A DNA stretch of 64,000 nucleotides, taken from NCBI RefSeq assembly GCF_900130055.1, contig NZ_FQXU01000004.1, positions 434,001-498,000 on the forward strand. Direction: 5' to 3'. The first letter of the stretch is position 1; each line of letters opens with the position of its first letter. The notes beneath the pieces were generated by a model. That model did no database searches, had not been told where the DNA came from, and saw only the letters and a list, made by a program, of their open reading frames with translations. This stretch comes from Clostridium intestinale DSM 6191 (lineage in GTDB: Bacteria; Bacillota; Clostridia; Clostridiales; Clostridiaceae). A program made the position numbers and the translations under genes. Below, in pieces: positions 15,133-24,987 of the stretch.

Positions 15133-17415
15133 TTACTCTATTAATTCACTCACTTCATCATTATAAATTACATACTCATTGTGAAGTGCACGAGTTAATG
15201 CTACATACAATAGCTTTTTGTCTTCTTCACTATCTTTGTAGACATCCTTAGATACATCATATATTATAGTGCAATCAAATTCTAAGCCTTTAGTTAGATA
15301 GGATGGTAGTATTATATTAGTTACATCTAACTCACTATCTCCCTCTTTTACTAAAGTCCACTGAGTTTTGCTGTAGGCTTTTATTCTATCTCTAAGCTTT
15401 TTACAGTCTCTAAATGTTTTACAAATTATAGCTATAGATTTTTTGTTAGTTGAAGTTATTTCCTCTACTAAATTGTCTATAGTCGATGCAAGTTCTTTAA
15501 AATTACTAAATTTAATTAACTGAGGTTTTGGTCCTCTTCTTATAACTGCCTTAGCTGGTTTAGGAGCGTTTTGTTGTTTACTCAAAACTTCATTAGCAAA
15601 ATCTATTATTTCAATAGTACTTCTATAGCTTTGGCTTAATGATATATAAGTGCAATCACCTTCAAATACATCCCTAATTAACCCATCCCAGCTGTCTATA
15701 CCTTTGTAGCTATATATTCCTTGTCCTAAGTCTCCTACTATTGTCATAGAGCTTCCTATAGACAACATTTTTGAGACTATAAACATAAGTGGAGAGTAGT
15801 CCTGTGCTTCATCTATTACTATATGTTTAAACTTATTCTCCTCTTTAACCCCTTCAGTTTTAAGTTTTAAATATAAAAGTGGAGCTATATCATCTTCATC
15901 TATTATATTTTTATCTCTGTTATTTAAAACTTCTTCCTTCATAAAATCAGCTAACACTTTAGGTATTTTCCCACCAGTAGCTTCATTAAATATTTCTTCA
16001 TCTTCAAAAAGCCTATAATATAGTCCTTCTCCACTAGAGCTGTTCCATGTATCAAAATATTCTTTAAGTTTCACTAAAGCTTCTTTTTTAAGATTATTTT
16101 TTATCTCATCTCTTTGATTATATATGCCAATTAATCTTTCTCTTCGCTCTTTTGAGTCCTCATTATTCTTTTTGATTTTATTTATCTTCAAATCATAGAA
16201 TAAATCTAGCTGTTCATATATTTTTACAAGTGTATTATCTAATTTCTTTTTAAAATACTTATAAATTTCTTCTATTCTTTTATTTACTGGAAAGTGTACT
16301 AAATCTTTAAAATATAATCTCTTTATTTCTTTTTCATTATATAATGTAAAACCTTGAACCTTTATATCCTTCAGGTTTTGTGACTCTCTTTCCCAAATGG
16401 TTATAAGTCTATCTAGTATAACCTTAAATACTAAAGATCCCTTTACTTTACTAGAGTTTTTGATTAGTTTACTTTTTTCTGGATCACCCTCAAGGATTTC
16501 TTTTAACTTATCATCTCTTGAATACACTTTACTTTTAAAGTTCAAATAGTCTTTTCCTAGTAGTGCAAAAGTTTTTTGATTAACATCATAAGTTCCTAAG
16601 TTTGGAAGTATCTCTGATATATAATCTAAAAATAACTTATTAGGTGCTAAAACCAATATATCTTTTCCTGTTATTTTTTCATTATATCTATACACCAAAT
16701 AAGCTAACCTATGTAAAGCTATTGTAGTTTTCCCAGATCCAGCTGATCCTTGAACAATTATAGGGAAGTTTAGTGGAGCTCTAATTATATCGTTCTGTTC
16801 TCTTTGAATCGTTGCCACAACTTCTTTTAATTTGCTACCGGCACTTTCCTCTAGATTAATCTTCAAAAATTCATCCACTAATTGGTTTTCCTGATCTACT
16901 TCTTCACCTTTTAATATTATCTCATTTATTCCCTCATCAAAAATCTTCTCAAGGTCACCGTCTTTTATTAAAAATTTTCTCTTTAGTAATAGCTTTCCAT
17001 TTATTACACCAATAGGTGATCTATAATAGGCTTCACCTTCAGTTCCACTATAATAAAGATCTGATATAGGAGCTCTCCAGTCTATTACTATTTCTTCTCC
17101 ATCCTCTGAGCTATATATTCCATGTTTTCCTATATAAAGACTCTCTGGTATTTTTTTATCTTCTTTAAAATCAATCCTTCCAAAGTATGGATTCACTATA
17201 GATTCTCTATAATTCTGAAGATTTTTATTTACAATATCATATATTATTTTTGTATTTTCTAGCTCTAAGTTATAACTGCCCTTAGCTGCTTTTTTTAAAA
17301 GTGCTATTTTATCCTTAAACTTTTCTTCTTCATCTTCTCTTTTTTTTATTTCACGCTCTACTCTATTAATCTTTTGTTTTAAAATTTCTTGTTCTTCATT
17401 AAAATCTTTATGCAT
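15133..17415 (-). CDS. helD: RNA polymerase recycling helicase-like motor HelD (UvrD/Rep superfamily)
   Basis: 760-aa SF1 ATPase. A coiled-coil N-terminus (about 1-55) typical of HelD is followed by the IDWRAPISDLYY segment. Next come Walker A GSAGSGKTT near residue 225, IVIDEAQDYSPLMF (Walker B), LSQSYRST and a C-terminal LTKGLEFDCTIIYDV ... YVALTRAL. HelD removes stalled RNA polymerase from DNA. The frame opens seven codons earlier, but AAGGTGA upstream of the ATG at 17413-17415 supports the shorter form. Monocistronic. A plain DNA helicase role is less likely given the N-terminal arm and diverged 1A-2A spacing. Confidence 0.88.
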   Translation of the reverse strand: MHKDFNEEQEILKQKINRVEREIKKREDEEEKFKDKIALLKKAAKGSYNLELENTKIIYDIVNKNLQNYRESIVNPYFGRIDFKEDKKIPESLYIGKHGIYSSEDGEEIVIDWRAPISDLYYSGTEGEAYYRSPIGVINGKLLLKRKFLIKDGDLEKIFDEGINEIILKGEEVDQENQLVDEFLKINLEESAGSKLKEVVATIQREQNDIIRAPLNFPIIVQGSAGSGKTTIALHRLAYLVYRYNEKITGKDILVLAPNKLFLDYISEILPNLGTYDVNQKTFALLGKDYLNFKSKVYSRDDKLKEILEGDPEKSKLIKNSSKVKGSLVFKVILDRLITIWERESQNLKDIKVQGFTLYNEKEIKRLYFKDLVHFPVNKRIEEIYKYFKKKLDNTLVKIYEQLDLFYDLKINKIKKNNEDSKERRERLIGIYNQRDEIKNNLKKEALVKLKEYFDTWNSSSGEGLYYRLFEDEEIFNEATGGKIPKVLADFMKEEVLNNRDKNIIDEDDIAPLLYLKLKTEGVKEENKFKHIVIDEAQDYSPLMFIVSKMLSIGSSMTIVGDLGQGIYSYKGIDSWDGLIRDVFEGDCTYISLSQSYRSTIEIIDFANEVLSKQQNAPKPAKAVIRRGPKPQLIKFSNFKELASTIDNLVEEITSTNKKSIAIICKTFRDCKKLRDRIKAYSKTQWTLVKEGDSELDVTNIILPSYLTKGLEFDCTIIYDVSKDVYKDSEEDKKLLYVALTRALHNEYVIYNDEVSELIE

Positions 17416-17621
17416 TACATCACCTTCTTTTCCCATTAAAAGGATATTATACTTCTATAAAAAATACATGTCAATAAAGAAATAGGAATATATCTAGATA
17501 TATATTTCTCTATATAGATAGCTAGATATATAACTATATATAGTGTTTATGCGACTTCAAGGCATTTTATAGATAAATTCTTCTAAAATGTCTACAATAT
17601 AAACTTTACTTTCCTATACAA

Positions 17622-17648
17622 TAAAAAAAGCGACAATGTCGCTTTTTT
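17622..17648 (-). terminator. Terminator of def
   Basis: AAAAAAGCGAC-AAT-GTCGCTTTTTT, overlapping the def stop codon; symmetrical, so it may act in both directions. Confidence 0.85.
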
Positions 17649-18150
17649 ATTCTTCGTATTCTTCTTCATCTTCGTCTTCGTACTCTTCTTCCTCAAGTTC
17701 AAAGATCTCAGTAGCTTTATCTGTATACATAATACCTTCAAGATGATCTATTTCATGGCAGAAGCATCTAGCTAAAAAGTCTGTTGCTTCATATTCCATT
17801 AAATCTCCGTCTTCATTTAAAGCCTGAACTACAACTCTAGTAGGTCTTTCAACCATACCTTCATAACCTACATAGCTTAAGCAGCCTTCATAGTCCATCT
17901 CGCTGCCTTCTTTTTCAGTTATAACAGGATTTATTAATACAATCGGCTCTGAGCCATCTCTTAAGTCTATATATATAACTCTTTTATTCACAGCTATCTG
18001 AGGAGCTGCAAGTCCAACTCCCTCAACTGTAGCTAAAGTATCCTTTAAATCCTTAACAAGGTTTAATATTTCTTCATTAATTTCTTTCACAGGCTCTGAT
18101 ATTTTTTTTAAATGTTCATCGCCTAATTGTACGATTGTTCTAACTGCCAT
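17647..18150 (-). CDS. def: Peptide deformylase with acidic C-terminal tail
   Basis: 167-aa Fe2+/Zn2+ hydrolase removing the formyl group from nascent N-termini. All three motifs are present: GVGLAAPQ (ends residue 51), EGCLS (Cys90 metal ligand) and HEIDH (His132, Glu133, His136). The last ~17 residues are almost entirely Glu, Asp and Tyr, an unusual tail not needed for catalysis. Start has AAAGGGG upstream. Solitary; not next to fmt or priA as in many genomes. Confidence 0.94.
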   Translation of the reverse strand: MAVRTIVQLGDEHLKKISEPVKEINEEILNLVKDLKDTLATVEGVGLAAPQIAVNKRVIYIDLRDGSEPIVLINPVITEKEGSEMDYEGCLSYVGYEGMVERPTRVVVQALNEDGDLMEYEATDFLARCFCHEIDHLEGIMYTDKATEIFELEEEEYEDEDEEEYEE

Positions 18151-18344
18151 CGTTTTTCCCCTTTCAGTTTATATACTATAATTATTGCATATGCTTCGAA
18201 TTTTTGCATTAATTTTATAATTGAAATTATTTAAAAATATTCCATTATAAAACTAGTTGTCCAAATTTATTATTTAATCATAGTATAAAATATGATTTAA
18301 GTTAACCACTTAATTTTAACATAAAAATATTTGTTTCATATACA

Positions 18345-18388
18345 AAAAAAACAGTACACGATTAAGATTTATCGTGTACTGTTTTAAA
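18345..18388. terminator. Bidirectional terminator
   Basis: ACAGTACACGAT / ATCGTGTACTGT, 12 bp perfect stem with A-run on one side and TTTT on the other, at the 3' end of the TM2-like gene. Confidence 0.85.
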
Positions 18389-18392
18389 AAAA

Positions 18393-19115
18393 TTATTTTC
18401 TTGTTTTAAATAATATAATCATACCTATTACTATTAAAATAAGAGCTTTCATTCCTAATGAAACTATATTTAATAGATAGTTAAAGCCATAATCAACTAA
18501 ATATGTTGATGCTATTTGGAATCCTTGAGATATACCAAATGCTATTAAAGCAATTCCTGCTATTTTAATAATTGTCTTAAACTCTTTTGAGTTTTCTACC
18601 TTAAACCCAAAGCTTTTTCCTTCCCTCATTGCCATTAAATCTAAAACTGAATATATTGATAAAATCAACAACAAGTCATTTATTAGTCCAGTATTAAAAA
18701 ATCCACCTATTGCCGCAGTTACAATAAAAATAACTAATAGTTTAGATCCTTTTTCAGAATACTCTTCATAAAGATGCCCTAATCCTGGTACTAAAGCCAA
18801 GATAATTCCTAAAAGATTTTTATTTCTAGTAGAAAAACTCCTCTCATCTTCCAAATTAATTCCGCCATTATTAATATAATCAGCACTAACATAAGCATCA
18901 ATAGCTGAATAAATCCAAATCAAAACGGCAAAGTTATGAAATAAATTATTTAATCCGTTAAAGGCATTAAATGGACCGTATCCATAGTTTCTAAAACTCA
19001 TAGAAAATATTATTGAACTTATAAGAAAAATAATTCCTCTAGTATAAGTACCTAAATAGAAATGTCCTCCTCCAGGTAATATGGAAAATATTAATGCTTT
19101 CCCTTTGCTCTTCAT
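18393..19115 (-). CDS. Multi-pass membrane protein with duplicated TM2-like module
   Basis: 240 aa, seven or so hydrophobic segments. Two homologous halves begin with ILPGGGHFYLGTYTRGIIFL (about 12-31) and LVPGLGHLYEEYSEKGSKLL (about 107-126), each followed by a helix ending IYSAIDAY or IYSVLDLM. The PGxGHxY turn and trailing Asp-containing helix recall TM2-domain proteins. A C-terminal pair of helices follows. Good AAGGAGTG site. Function unknown; transcribed alone. Confidence 0.72.
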   Translation of the reverse strand: MKSKGKALIFSILPGGGHFYLGTYTRGIIFLISSIIFSMSFRNYGYGPFNAFNGLNNLFHNFAVLIWIYSAIDAYVSADYINNGGINLEDERSFSTRNKNLLGIILALVPGLGHLYEEYSEKGSKLLVIFIVTAAIGGFFNTGLINDLLLILSIYSVLDLMAMREGKSFGFKVENSKEFKTIIKIAGIALIAFGISQGFQIASTYLVDYGFNYLLNIVSLGMKALILIVIGMIILFKTRK

Positions 19116-19220
19116 TACTACTCACTCCTTTTATTCTATAAACTAATAATATCTTCATTTTCTTAATATTTTTATAGTAATGTTCTTAATATTTTCTTAA
19201 AGGAGAAAGTCCATAATATA

Positions 19221-19262
19221 AAAAGAGCCTACAAACTAATTATTTAGTTTATAGGTTCTTAC
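19221..19262 (-). terminator. Terminator-like hairpin
   Basis: AAGAGCCTA..AAACTAA / TTAGTTT..TAGGTTCTT around 19224-19260, at the 3' end of the 49-aa ORF. Confidence 0.65.
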
Positions 19263-19268
19263 TTAATC

Positions 19269-19418
19269 CTAGAAATGTGGGTCTATTTCATTTTGCTGTA
19301 TTCTTTTTAAATCCTTTAATCTAAGTCTAGTTTCTTGCATTATTTTATCCCAATCTTCACCATCTATCATCATCTTTTTTGCAACTTTAAATGCGTCCTG
19401 TTGATTTTCTCTGTTCAT
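19269..19418 (-). CDS. Small protein of unknown function
   Basis: 49 aa, highly charged and probably helical (KVAKKMMIDGEDWDKIMQET, then RLRLKDLKRIQQNEIDPHF). Not recognised. The frame is open further upstream (to 19460), but GGAGTG precedes the ATG at 19416-19418. It follows metF by 58 nt on the same strand and ends at a terminator, so it may be the last gene of the S-box transcript. Confidence 0.6.
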   Translation of the reverse strand: MNRENQQDAFKVAKKMMIDGEDWDKIMQETRLRLKDLKRIQQNEIDPHF

Positions 19419-19476
19419 AAAATCACTCCTTCTATGTTTAGTCATAGATATTTTTCTCAAATAGCAATGATTTTAT

Positions 19477-20364
19477 TTAAACAATTATATCCTTGTTTAA
19501 ACTTGTAATAATAGATCCTACACTTTCTGTTATCCTTCTTGCAACCAAAGGATTGTTCATAGTGTATAGATGAATTCCTCTTACACCTGATGATAATAAG
19601 TCAACTATCTGCTCTACTGCATAAGCTATTCCAGCATCCCTTAAAGCCTCTGGATTATGCTCATATTTATTCATAATCTTAATAAATTTCTCTGGCAATT
19701 CTGCTCCACATAAAGCAGTTATTCTCTCTATTTGCTTTTTATTTATTACTGGCATTATACCCGCTTCAATAGGTACATCTATAGATTTTTTAGAACATCT
19801 TTCTAAAAAATCATAAAAAACATTATTGTTAAAAAAAAGTTGTGAAACTAAATGTTCTGCCCCATTTTCCACTTTTTGTTTAAGTCTAACTATATCTAAA
19901 TCCAAATCTCTACATTCAAGATGTCCTTCTGGATAACAAGCTGCACTTATTCCAAAATCCCCATGTTCTCTTATATGAGATATTAATTCATACGCATATG
20001 AAAACTCACCATTTGAAGTTTTATCCTCTGGAATATCACCTCTTAAAGCTAAAATGTTTTCAATATTATTTTTCTTTAAATCTTCTAGTATTGTCTCAAT
20101 GTCACTTTTAGATGAACCTATACAAGTTAAATGAGCCGCTGATTCTATTCCATATTTATTTTTTATTAATGATGATAGTAAAGTTGTCTTATTATCTATA
20201 GTACTTCCACCAGCCCCATAAGTTACTGATATAAAATCTGGTTTTAAATCTTTTAAATCCTCTATCGTTTTATATATAGTATCCAATGATGATGTTGTTT
20301 TTGGTGGAAATATTTCAAACGAAAATACAACCTTTTTTTCTTTAAAAATATCCTTTATAAACAT
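19477..20364 (-). CDS. metF: Methylenetetrahydrofolate reductase
   Basis: 295-aa FAD-dependent TIM-barrel enzyme reducing 5,10-methylene-THF to 5-methyl-THF for methionine synthesis. FSFEIFPPKT (14-23), SVTYGAGGST, LRGDIPE and SQLFFNN are standard MetF motifs. AAGGGGG lies before the ATG. A complete SAM-I riboswitch with terminator precedes it on the same strand, tying expression to S-adenosylmethionine. Confidence 0.94.
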   Translation of the reverse strand: MFIKDIFKEKKVVFSFEIFPPKTTSSLDTIYKTIEDLKDLKPDFISVTYGAGGSTIDNKTTLLSSLIKNKYGIESAAHLTCIGSSKSDIETILEDLKKNNIENILALRGDIPEDKTSNGEFSYAYELISHIREHGDFGISAACYPEGHLECRDLDLDIVRLKQKVENGAEHLVSQLFFNNNVFYDFLERCSKKSIDVPIEAGIMPVINKKQIERITALCGAELPEKFIKIMNKYEHNPEALRDAGIAYAVEQIVDLLSSGVRGIHLYTMNNPLVARRITESVGSIITSLNKDIIV

Positions 20365-20395
20365 TTGTTAACCCCCTTAAAATTTAAAACAAAGA

Positions 20396-20426
20396 TAAAA
20401 AAACCTAAAGGATATTTCCTTTAGGC
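20396..20426 (-). terminator. Riboswitch-controlled terminator of metF
   Basis: Minus strand GCCTAAAGGA-AATA-TCCTTTAGG followed by TTTTTTT, directly 3' of the SAM-I aptamer. Its AATATCCTT is complementary to AAGGATATT immediately after the aptamer P1 strand, forming the alternative antiterminator. Confidence 0.9.
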
Positions 20427-20452
20427 ATAAATAGACTTCCCCAAGCAATATC

Positions 20453-20560
20453 CTTATCTTCCAACTAAATAGTTGCAGGAATTAGCACCCTGTAAGTCTA
20501 AATGAAAACTTATGGGTTGCTGGGTTTCATAGGGCCAGCCCCTCCACCTCTCTCGATAAG
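20453..20560 (-). promoter_or_regulatory. SAM-I (S-box) riboswitch aptamer
   Basis: Minus strand opens CTTATCGAGAGAGGTGGAGG, followed by GACTGGCCC-like GGCTGGCCCTATGAAACCC, CAGCAACC, a variable P3 and AGGGTGCTAATTCC. It closes with GATAAG, pairing the initial CTTATC as P1. All S-box core blocks are present. Controls metF by SAM-dependent termination. Confidence 0.95.
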
Positions 20561-20610
20561 TGTTTTTTATATTATACATTATATGATTTAAAGTGTAAAT
20601 AATTTATTAT

Positions 20611-21747
20611 TTATAACTTAAATCTTTTATTTATAGCATTCTCCATCCTATCTAAGGCTTCTTCCAAGACTTCTCTACTGCAAGCAAAATTCAATCTTAG
20701 GTATCCACTTTCACCAAAATCTCTTCCATCAGAGAAAACCACTTTTGCTTCCTTTAAGAAAAATTTATGCGGATCATCTATTCCTAATTCCCTAGCATCA
20801 ATCCAGGCTAAGTAACTTCCTTCAACTTCCCCAACTTTTAAAGCTGGCATTCTTCTATTTATTTCTTCCTTTAGAAAATCTATATTACCTTTTAAATGCT
20901 TTAAAAGTTCTTGTCTCCAAGAGTCCCCTTTACTATAGGCAGCCTTGCATACCTCATAGTTTAATACTCCTGGTTTTGGTAGTACACCTGCTGAAGCCTT
21001 CAAAAATTGGTTTCTTAACTCCTTGTCTGGAATCACACCAAAAGCAATAGGTATTCCAGGAAGATTATATGTTTTCCCTGGACTCATTAAAGTTATGCTA
21101 TTAATAAATTCATCCTTTAATGTAACCATTGGAATGTGTTTCTTTTCATAAACCAGTTCACAATGAATTTCGTCTGAACAAATTATTAAATTATGTTTTT
21201 TAGCAAAAACTATTAATTTATGTAATTCTTCTTTTGTGTAAACTCTTCCTACTGGATTATGAGGATTACACAATATGAACAATTTTGTATCAGCTTTAAT
21301 GGATTTCTCCATAGCATCAAAATCAAAGGTATATGTTCCTTGTGAATGCTTTAAAGGAACCTCTATTATCTCCTTATCTGCATTAATAGGAGCACTTCTT
21401 ATATTCATATACATAGGAGTATTAATCATTATTGACCCTTCAATCATCCTACATATAACATTTACTGCTGGCATAACACTTGGAAGCCATACTAGCCAAG
21501 AGCTATCTATTTCATAACCATACTGTTTTTTGAAATGCTCCACTATGATATTTGTTAATTCCTTATCTTCCTTTGTATAACCAAATATTCCATGAGCAAT
21601 TCTTTTCTCTAGAGCTTCTAAAACTTCATCTGGAGATTTAAAATCCATATCAGCTACCCATAATGGTATGTAATCTTCCCCATAATTATCCCATTTTATG
21701 TTGCCTGTATTTAACCGATTTATTTTTTCATTAAAATTTATACTCAT
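20611..21747 (-). CDS. patB: MalY/PatB-type PLP C-S lyase (cystathionine beta-lyase) or aminotransferase
   Basis: 378-aa fold type I PLP enzyme. Typical PatB opening KINRLNTGNIKWD, then PLWVADMDF, NPHNPVGRVYT, SDEIHCELVY, and the PLP lysine in SPGKTYNLPGIPIAFG. The group cleaves cystathionine or cysteine conjugates to homocysteine or thiols plus pyruvate. Upstream of the SAM riboswitch/metF unit on the same strand, but the riboswitch lies downstream of it, so it is not itself S-box controlled. Start has AAGGGGTG. Confidence 0.85.
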   Translation of the reverse strand: MSINFNEKINRLNTGNIKWDNYGEDYIPLWVADMDFKSPDEVLEALEKRIAHGIFGYTKEDKELTNIIVEHFKKQYGYEIDSSWLVWLPSVMPAVNVICRMIEGSIMINTPMYMNIRSAPINADKEIIEVPLKHSQGTYTFDFDAMEKSIKADTKLFILCNPHNPVGRVYTKEELHKLIVFAKKHNLIICSDEIHCELVYEKKHIPMVTLKDEFINSITLMSPGKTYNLPGIPIAFGVIPDKELRNQFLKASAGVLPKPGVLNYEVCKAAYSKGDSWRQELLKHLKGNIDFLKEEINRRMPALKVGEVEGSYLAWIDARELGIDDPHKFFLKEAKVVFSDGRDFGESGYLRLNFACSREVLEEALDRMENAINKRFKL

Positions 21748-21783
21748 TAAATCACCCCTTTAATATATTATAACCTAAAAATA

Positions 21784-21805
21784 AAAAAGCGACCAAGTCG
21801 CTTTT
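21784..21805 (-). terminator. Terminator of the TagO-like gene
   Basis: AAAAGCGAC-CAA-GTCGCTTTT with T-rich sequence on the minus strand, overlapping the stop codon. Confidence 0.82.
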
Positions 21806-22757
21806 ATATCTTAATAAATAATAATACTATTGATAACAAACTTAATACAAAACTTATGGCACATATATATGCCACAACTTGATTTGTGGTAAGACCTTTT
21901 TCTTGTAATCTAAAGTGAATTTGGCTTCTATCAGCTTGATATACTGGTTTCCCTTCTGTATATCTTTTGAATATAACAAATATATTATCAAATATGGGTA
22001 CCCCTAATGCTAATATAGGTATAAAAAGACTCATTATAGTAGCTTGTTTAAAAGCTCCATCTAAGGCTATTATTCCTAATATAAAACCTAAAAAGTTAGC
22101 TCCTGAATCTCCCATAAAAACCACTGCTGGATGTCTGTTATAATTTAAAAACCCGAGTATTGCTCCTACTAAAATAATACATACAATTGCAGAATCACTT
22201 TGATTCATAACAAGAGCTACAATAAACAACGTTACAGATGATATTGTAGAAATACTACCTGCAAGTCCATCCATTCCATCTGACCAATTTATAACTGTTG
22301 TGACCCCAAATAGCCAGGTTACAGTTAATAAAAATTGTAAAGCTATATGAAGTTGTACAAATTCACCTGTTATTGGATTAGTAAATCCAGAAAATGATAT
22401 TCCGCTATTATAAACTAATATAGCAGCTAATATTTGGACCAAAAATCTTGGGTAAATAGGGAATTCTTTTCCTCTTGTTTTATAGTAATCATCAACTAGT
22501 CCTATAATTAATATTGCTAATGCTCCAATAAAAACACTTATATTTTCCTTGTTTATATTCCTTCCCATAGCTAAAAAATAAACTACAAAAAAACCTATAA
22601 ACATACCTACTCCACCACAAAGAGGAATCGGCTCTCTATGATTTTTTCTCTGAGTAGGCTTATCCAAAAAATCATATTTTACAAATAATTTCATCAAAAA
22701 AGGTATTATAAAATACACGATTAAAAAAGTGCTTATTAGTGCTATTACGTATTTCAT
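21804..22757 (-). CDS. Undecaprenyl-phosphate glycosyl-1-phosphate transferase (TagO/WecA, MraY family)
   Basis: 317-aa multi-pass membrane enzyme with about ten helices. Family motifs are NHREPIPLCGGVGM, GLVDDYYKTRGKEFPIYPRF (DDxx Mg site), NWSDGMDGLAGS, FMGDSGANFLGF and the cytosolic ADRSQIHFRL. It transfers GlcNAc- or related sugar-1-phosphate from UDP-sugar to undecaprenyl phosphate, starting a surface polymer. NWSDGMDGLAGS replaces the more usual N(L/A)xDGLDGLA. No glycan cluster nearby; WecA/TagO is preferred over MraY by context and motifs. Confidence 0.87.
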   Translation of the reverse strand: MKYVIALISTFLIVYFIIPFLMKLFVKYDFLDKPTQRKNHREPIPLCGGVGMFIGFFVVYFLAMGRNINKENISVFIGALAILIIGLVDDYYKTRGKEFPIYPRFLVQILAAILVYNSGISFSGFTNPITGEFVQLHIALQFLLTVTWLFGVTTVINWSDGMDGLAGSISTISSVTLFIVALVMNQSDSAIVCIILVGAILGFLNYNRHPAVVFMGDSGANFLGFILGIIALDGAFKQATIMSLFIPILALGVPIFDNIFVIFKRYTEGKPVYQADRSQIHFRLQEKGLTTNQVVAYICAISFVLSLLSIVLLFIKI

Positions 22758-22928
22758 AAATGCGTCTCCTTAAAACTTATAACTATACATAATTATATCC
22801 TATAGCCATATATATAATCAACTTAAACAGTCTTTAATACTATTTTCTAACAAAGCACCTCCGACTCACTTCTATAATATCACATTTTTAGCCTAAAAAT
22901 ATTAAAATAATTATTACAATATAAACAA

Positions 22929-22963
22929 AAAAGCATAGAAAGTCTAAATTCTTCTATGCTTTA
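22929..22963 (-). terminator. Terminator of the V-ATPase operon
   Basis: AAAGCATAGAA / TTCTATGCTTT with flanking A and T tracts, directly after the D-subunit gene. Confidence 0.85.
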
Positions 22964-22970
22964 TAAGTTA

Positions 22971-23591
22971 TTAATATTCTATTTTATGTTTCTTTTTTAC
23001 AATTTTCAATCTAAAGAAATCTTCCCTATCTTTTTCTTCTAAAACCTCTGTAACAAACTTTACTATCTCTTGGAATTTCGGAATTTGTATATTTTGAAGT
23101 GCATTAGCTCTCTTTTGAGTCTTTTTGACCTCCATAGCTAATTTGTATACAGCATTTTCAACTTCCGCTAATTCATAAGTTAAATACCTAACATTATTAA
23201 ACTCTCTCATAGCCTCATCTATAGCAGCTCCAGTTCTAAAAACGCTATACTTAAGGTTTATATCTTTTTTATCAAAATTTATTATAGGTACTTCAACTCC
23301 CATAACACTTTTAAATAATAATTCATAGTCATTAGCTTCTTCTACAGTCATAGAAATATCTTCAACATTTACTACACCAGATATGATGTTAGCTTCAATC
23401 AATGCTTCATATGCCTTACCAAAAGTTATATTTATTTTTTCCTGTAACTCATGTGCTGTAGCTACATATGACATCATCTCTCTAATCAAAACATTTCTTT
23501 TTTTATCTAGTAATTCAAACCCCTTTTTAGAGAACTCTAAAGAATTTTTAGCAGCCATTAGATTCGCTTTAGTTGGCACAAAATTTTCCAT
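22971..23591 (-). CDS. ntpD: V-type ATPase subunit D (central stalk)
   Basis: 206-aa coiled-coil rotor shaft. Opening VPTKANLMAAKNSLEFSKKGFELLDKKRNVLIREM is the hallmark of V/A-type subunit D. A C-terminal antiparallel helix (about 140-200) completes the coiled coil. It transmits rotation between A3B3 and the membrane ring. Last gene of the operon; start has GGAGAG and begins 2 nt after the B stop. Confidence 0.95.
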   Translation of the reverse strand: MENFVPTKANLMAAKNSLEFSKKGFELLDKKRNVLIREMMSYVATAHELQEKINITFGKAYEALIEANIISGVVNVEDISMTVEEANDYELLFKSVMGVEVPIINFDKKDINLKYSVFRTGAAIDEAMREFNNVRYLTYELAEVENAVYKLAMEVKKTQKRANALQNIQIPKFQEIVKFVTEVLEEKDREDFFRLKIVKKKHKIEY

Positions 23592-23592
23592 A

Positions 23593-24975
23593 TTATCTCT
23601 CCATAGCTTTATAGTATTTATTCAATATATCTGGTGAAACTCTATCCAATTCTTTTCTAGGTAATATACCTAATACCTGCCAAGCTAAATCTAATGTTTC
23701 TTCCATTTCTCTATTTTCATCATAATCTTGTTTTAAGAATCTATTTTCAAATACTCTTCCAAACTCCATATAGTTTTTATCCAGTTCTGAAAGTTCCTCT
23801 TCTCCTATAACCTGAGCTAAGGCTATTACATCCTGAACCTTAGAATATGCTGCAAATATCTGATTAGAAACCTCACTATGATCCTCTCTAGTAAAACCTT
23901 CCCCTATACCGTCTTTCATAAGTCTTGATAAAGATGGAAGTATATTAACGGATGGATATATATCTCTCTGTTGTATGCCCCTACTTAAAACTATCTGGCC
24001 CTCTGTTATAAACCCAGTAAGGTCTGGTATAGGATGAGTTATATCATCATTTGGCATTGTAAGTATTGGTATCTGAGTTATACTACCTTGTTTTCCAATC
24101 ATCATACCTGCTCTTTCATATAAAGATGCTAAATCTGAATATAAATATCCTGGATATCCTTTTCTACTGGGAACCTCTTCTCTTAAAGATGATAGTTCTC
24201 TTAAAGCTTCACAATAGCTCGTTATATCTGTTAATATTACAAGCACATGCATACCTTCTTCAAAAGCTAAATATTCAGCGGCAGTTAAAGCACATCTTGG
24301 TGTTACTATCCTCTCTACTATAGGATCGTCTGCCAAATTAGTGAACATAACCACCTTTTCAAGAACTCCAGCTTCTTCAAAATTTTTCTTAAAGAAGTTA
24401 GCATCGTCGTATTTTATTCCCATGGCTCCAAAAACTATGCAGAAATTATCCTCATTTTCTTCTGAAATCTTAGCTTGCTTAACAATCTGTGCAGCAAGCT
24501 CATTATGTTGCATACCATTTCCAGAGAAAATGGGAAGCTTTTGTCCTCTTATAAGGGTTGATAAACAATCAATAGACGATATTCCTGTTTGAATATAGTC
24601 TCTAGGGTATTTTCTTGCTACAGGATTCATAGGTCTTCCATTAACATCATACTTCTTAGATGAATAGATTTCCCCACCCTTATCTCTGCATTCTCCTACA
24701 CCATTAAACTCTCTTCCAAGTATATCCTTAGATAGTGGTATCTTAAGTGATTCTCCTCTAAAGTGAACTGAAGTATTATCTACAGACATACCAATAGTAG
24801 ATTCAAATACTTGTATTATTGCCTTGTCTTTATGAATTTGAACTACTTTGCCTTTCTTCTTATCTTTTCCATCAACTATAATATCAACAATTTCATCGTA
24901 AGCAACATCTTTTACATTAGATAATACAATTAAGGGGCCTTGAACTCTATTTAAGGTTAAATACTCTTTCCTCAC
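23593..24975 (-). CDS. ntpB: V-type ATPase subunit B (non-catalytic)
   Basis: 460-aa regulatory nucleotide-site subunit. No Walker A lysine motif, as expected for B. It has [51 protein letters not shown], the [19 protein letters not shown] block and [16 protein letters not shown]. Starts at GTG (24973-24975) behind AGGAGG. Forms the A3B3 head with the preceding subunit A. Confidence 0.95.
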   Translation of the reverse strand: MRKEYLTLNRVQGPLIVLSNVKDVAYDEIVDIIVDGKDKKKGKVVQIHKDKAIIQVFESTIGMSVDNTSVHFRGESLKIPLSKDILGREFNGVGECRDKGGEIYSSKKYDVNGRPMNPVARKYPRDYIQTGISSIDCLSTLIRGQKLPIFSGNGMQHNELAAQIVKQAKISEENEDNFCIVFGAMGIKYDDANFFKKNFEEAGVLEKVVMFTNLADDPIVERIVTPRCALTAAEYLAFEEGMHVLVILTDITSYCEALRELSSLREEVPSRKGYPGYLYSDLASLYERAGMMIGKQGSITQIPILTMPNDDITHPIPDLTGFITEGQIVLSRGIQQRDIYPSVNILPSLSRLMKDGIGEGFTREDHSEVSNQIFAAYSKVQDVIALAQVIGEEELSELDKNYMEFGRVFENRFLKQDYDENREMEETLDLAWQVLGILPRKELDRVSPDILNKYYKAMER

Positions 24976-24987
24976 TCCATCCTCCTC

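Noticed and set aside
17440-17600. AT-rich TATAGATATATA-like stretch as an origin or tandem repeat
   Set aside because: Irregular; no repeat unit, DnaA-box cluster or gene context for an origin.
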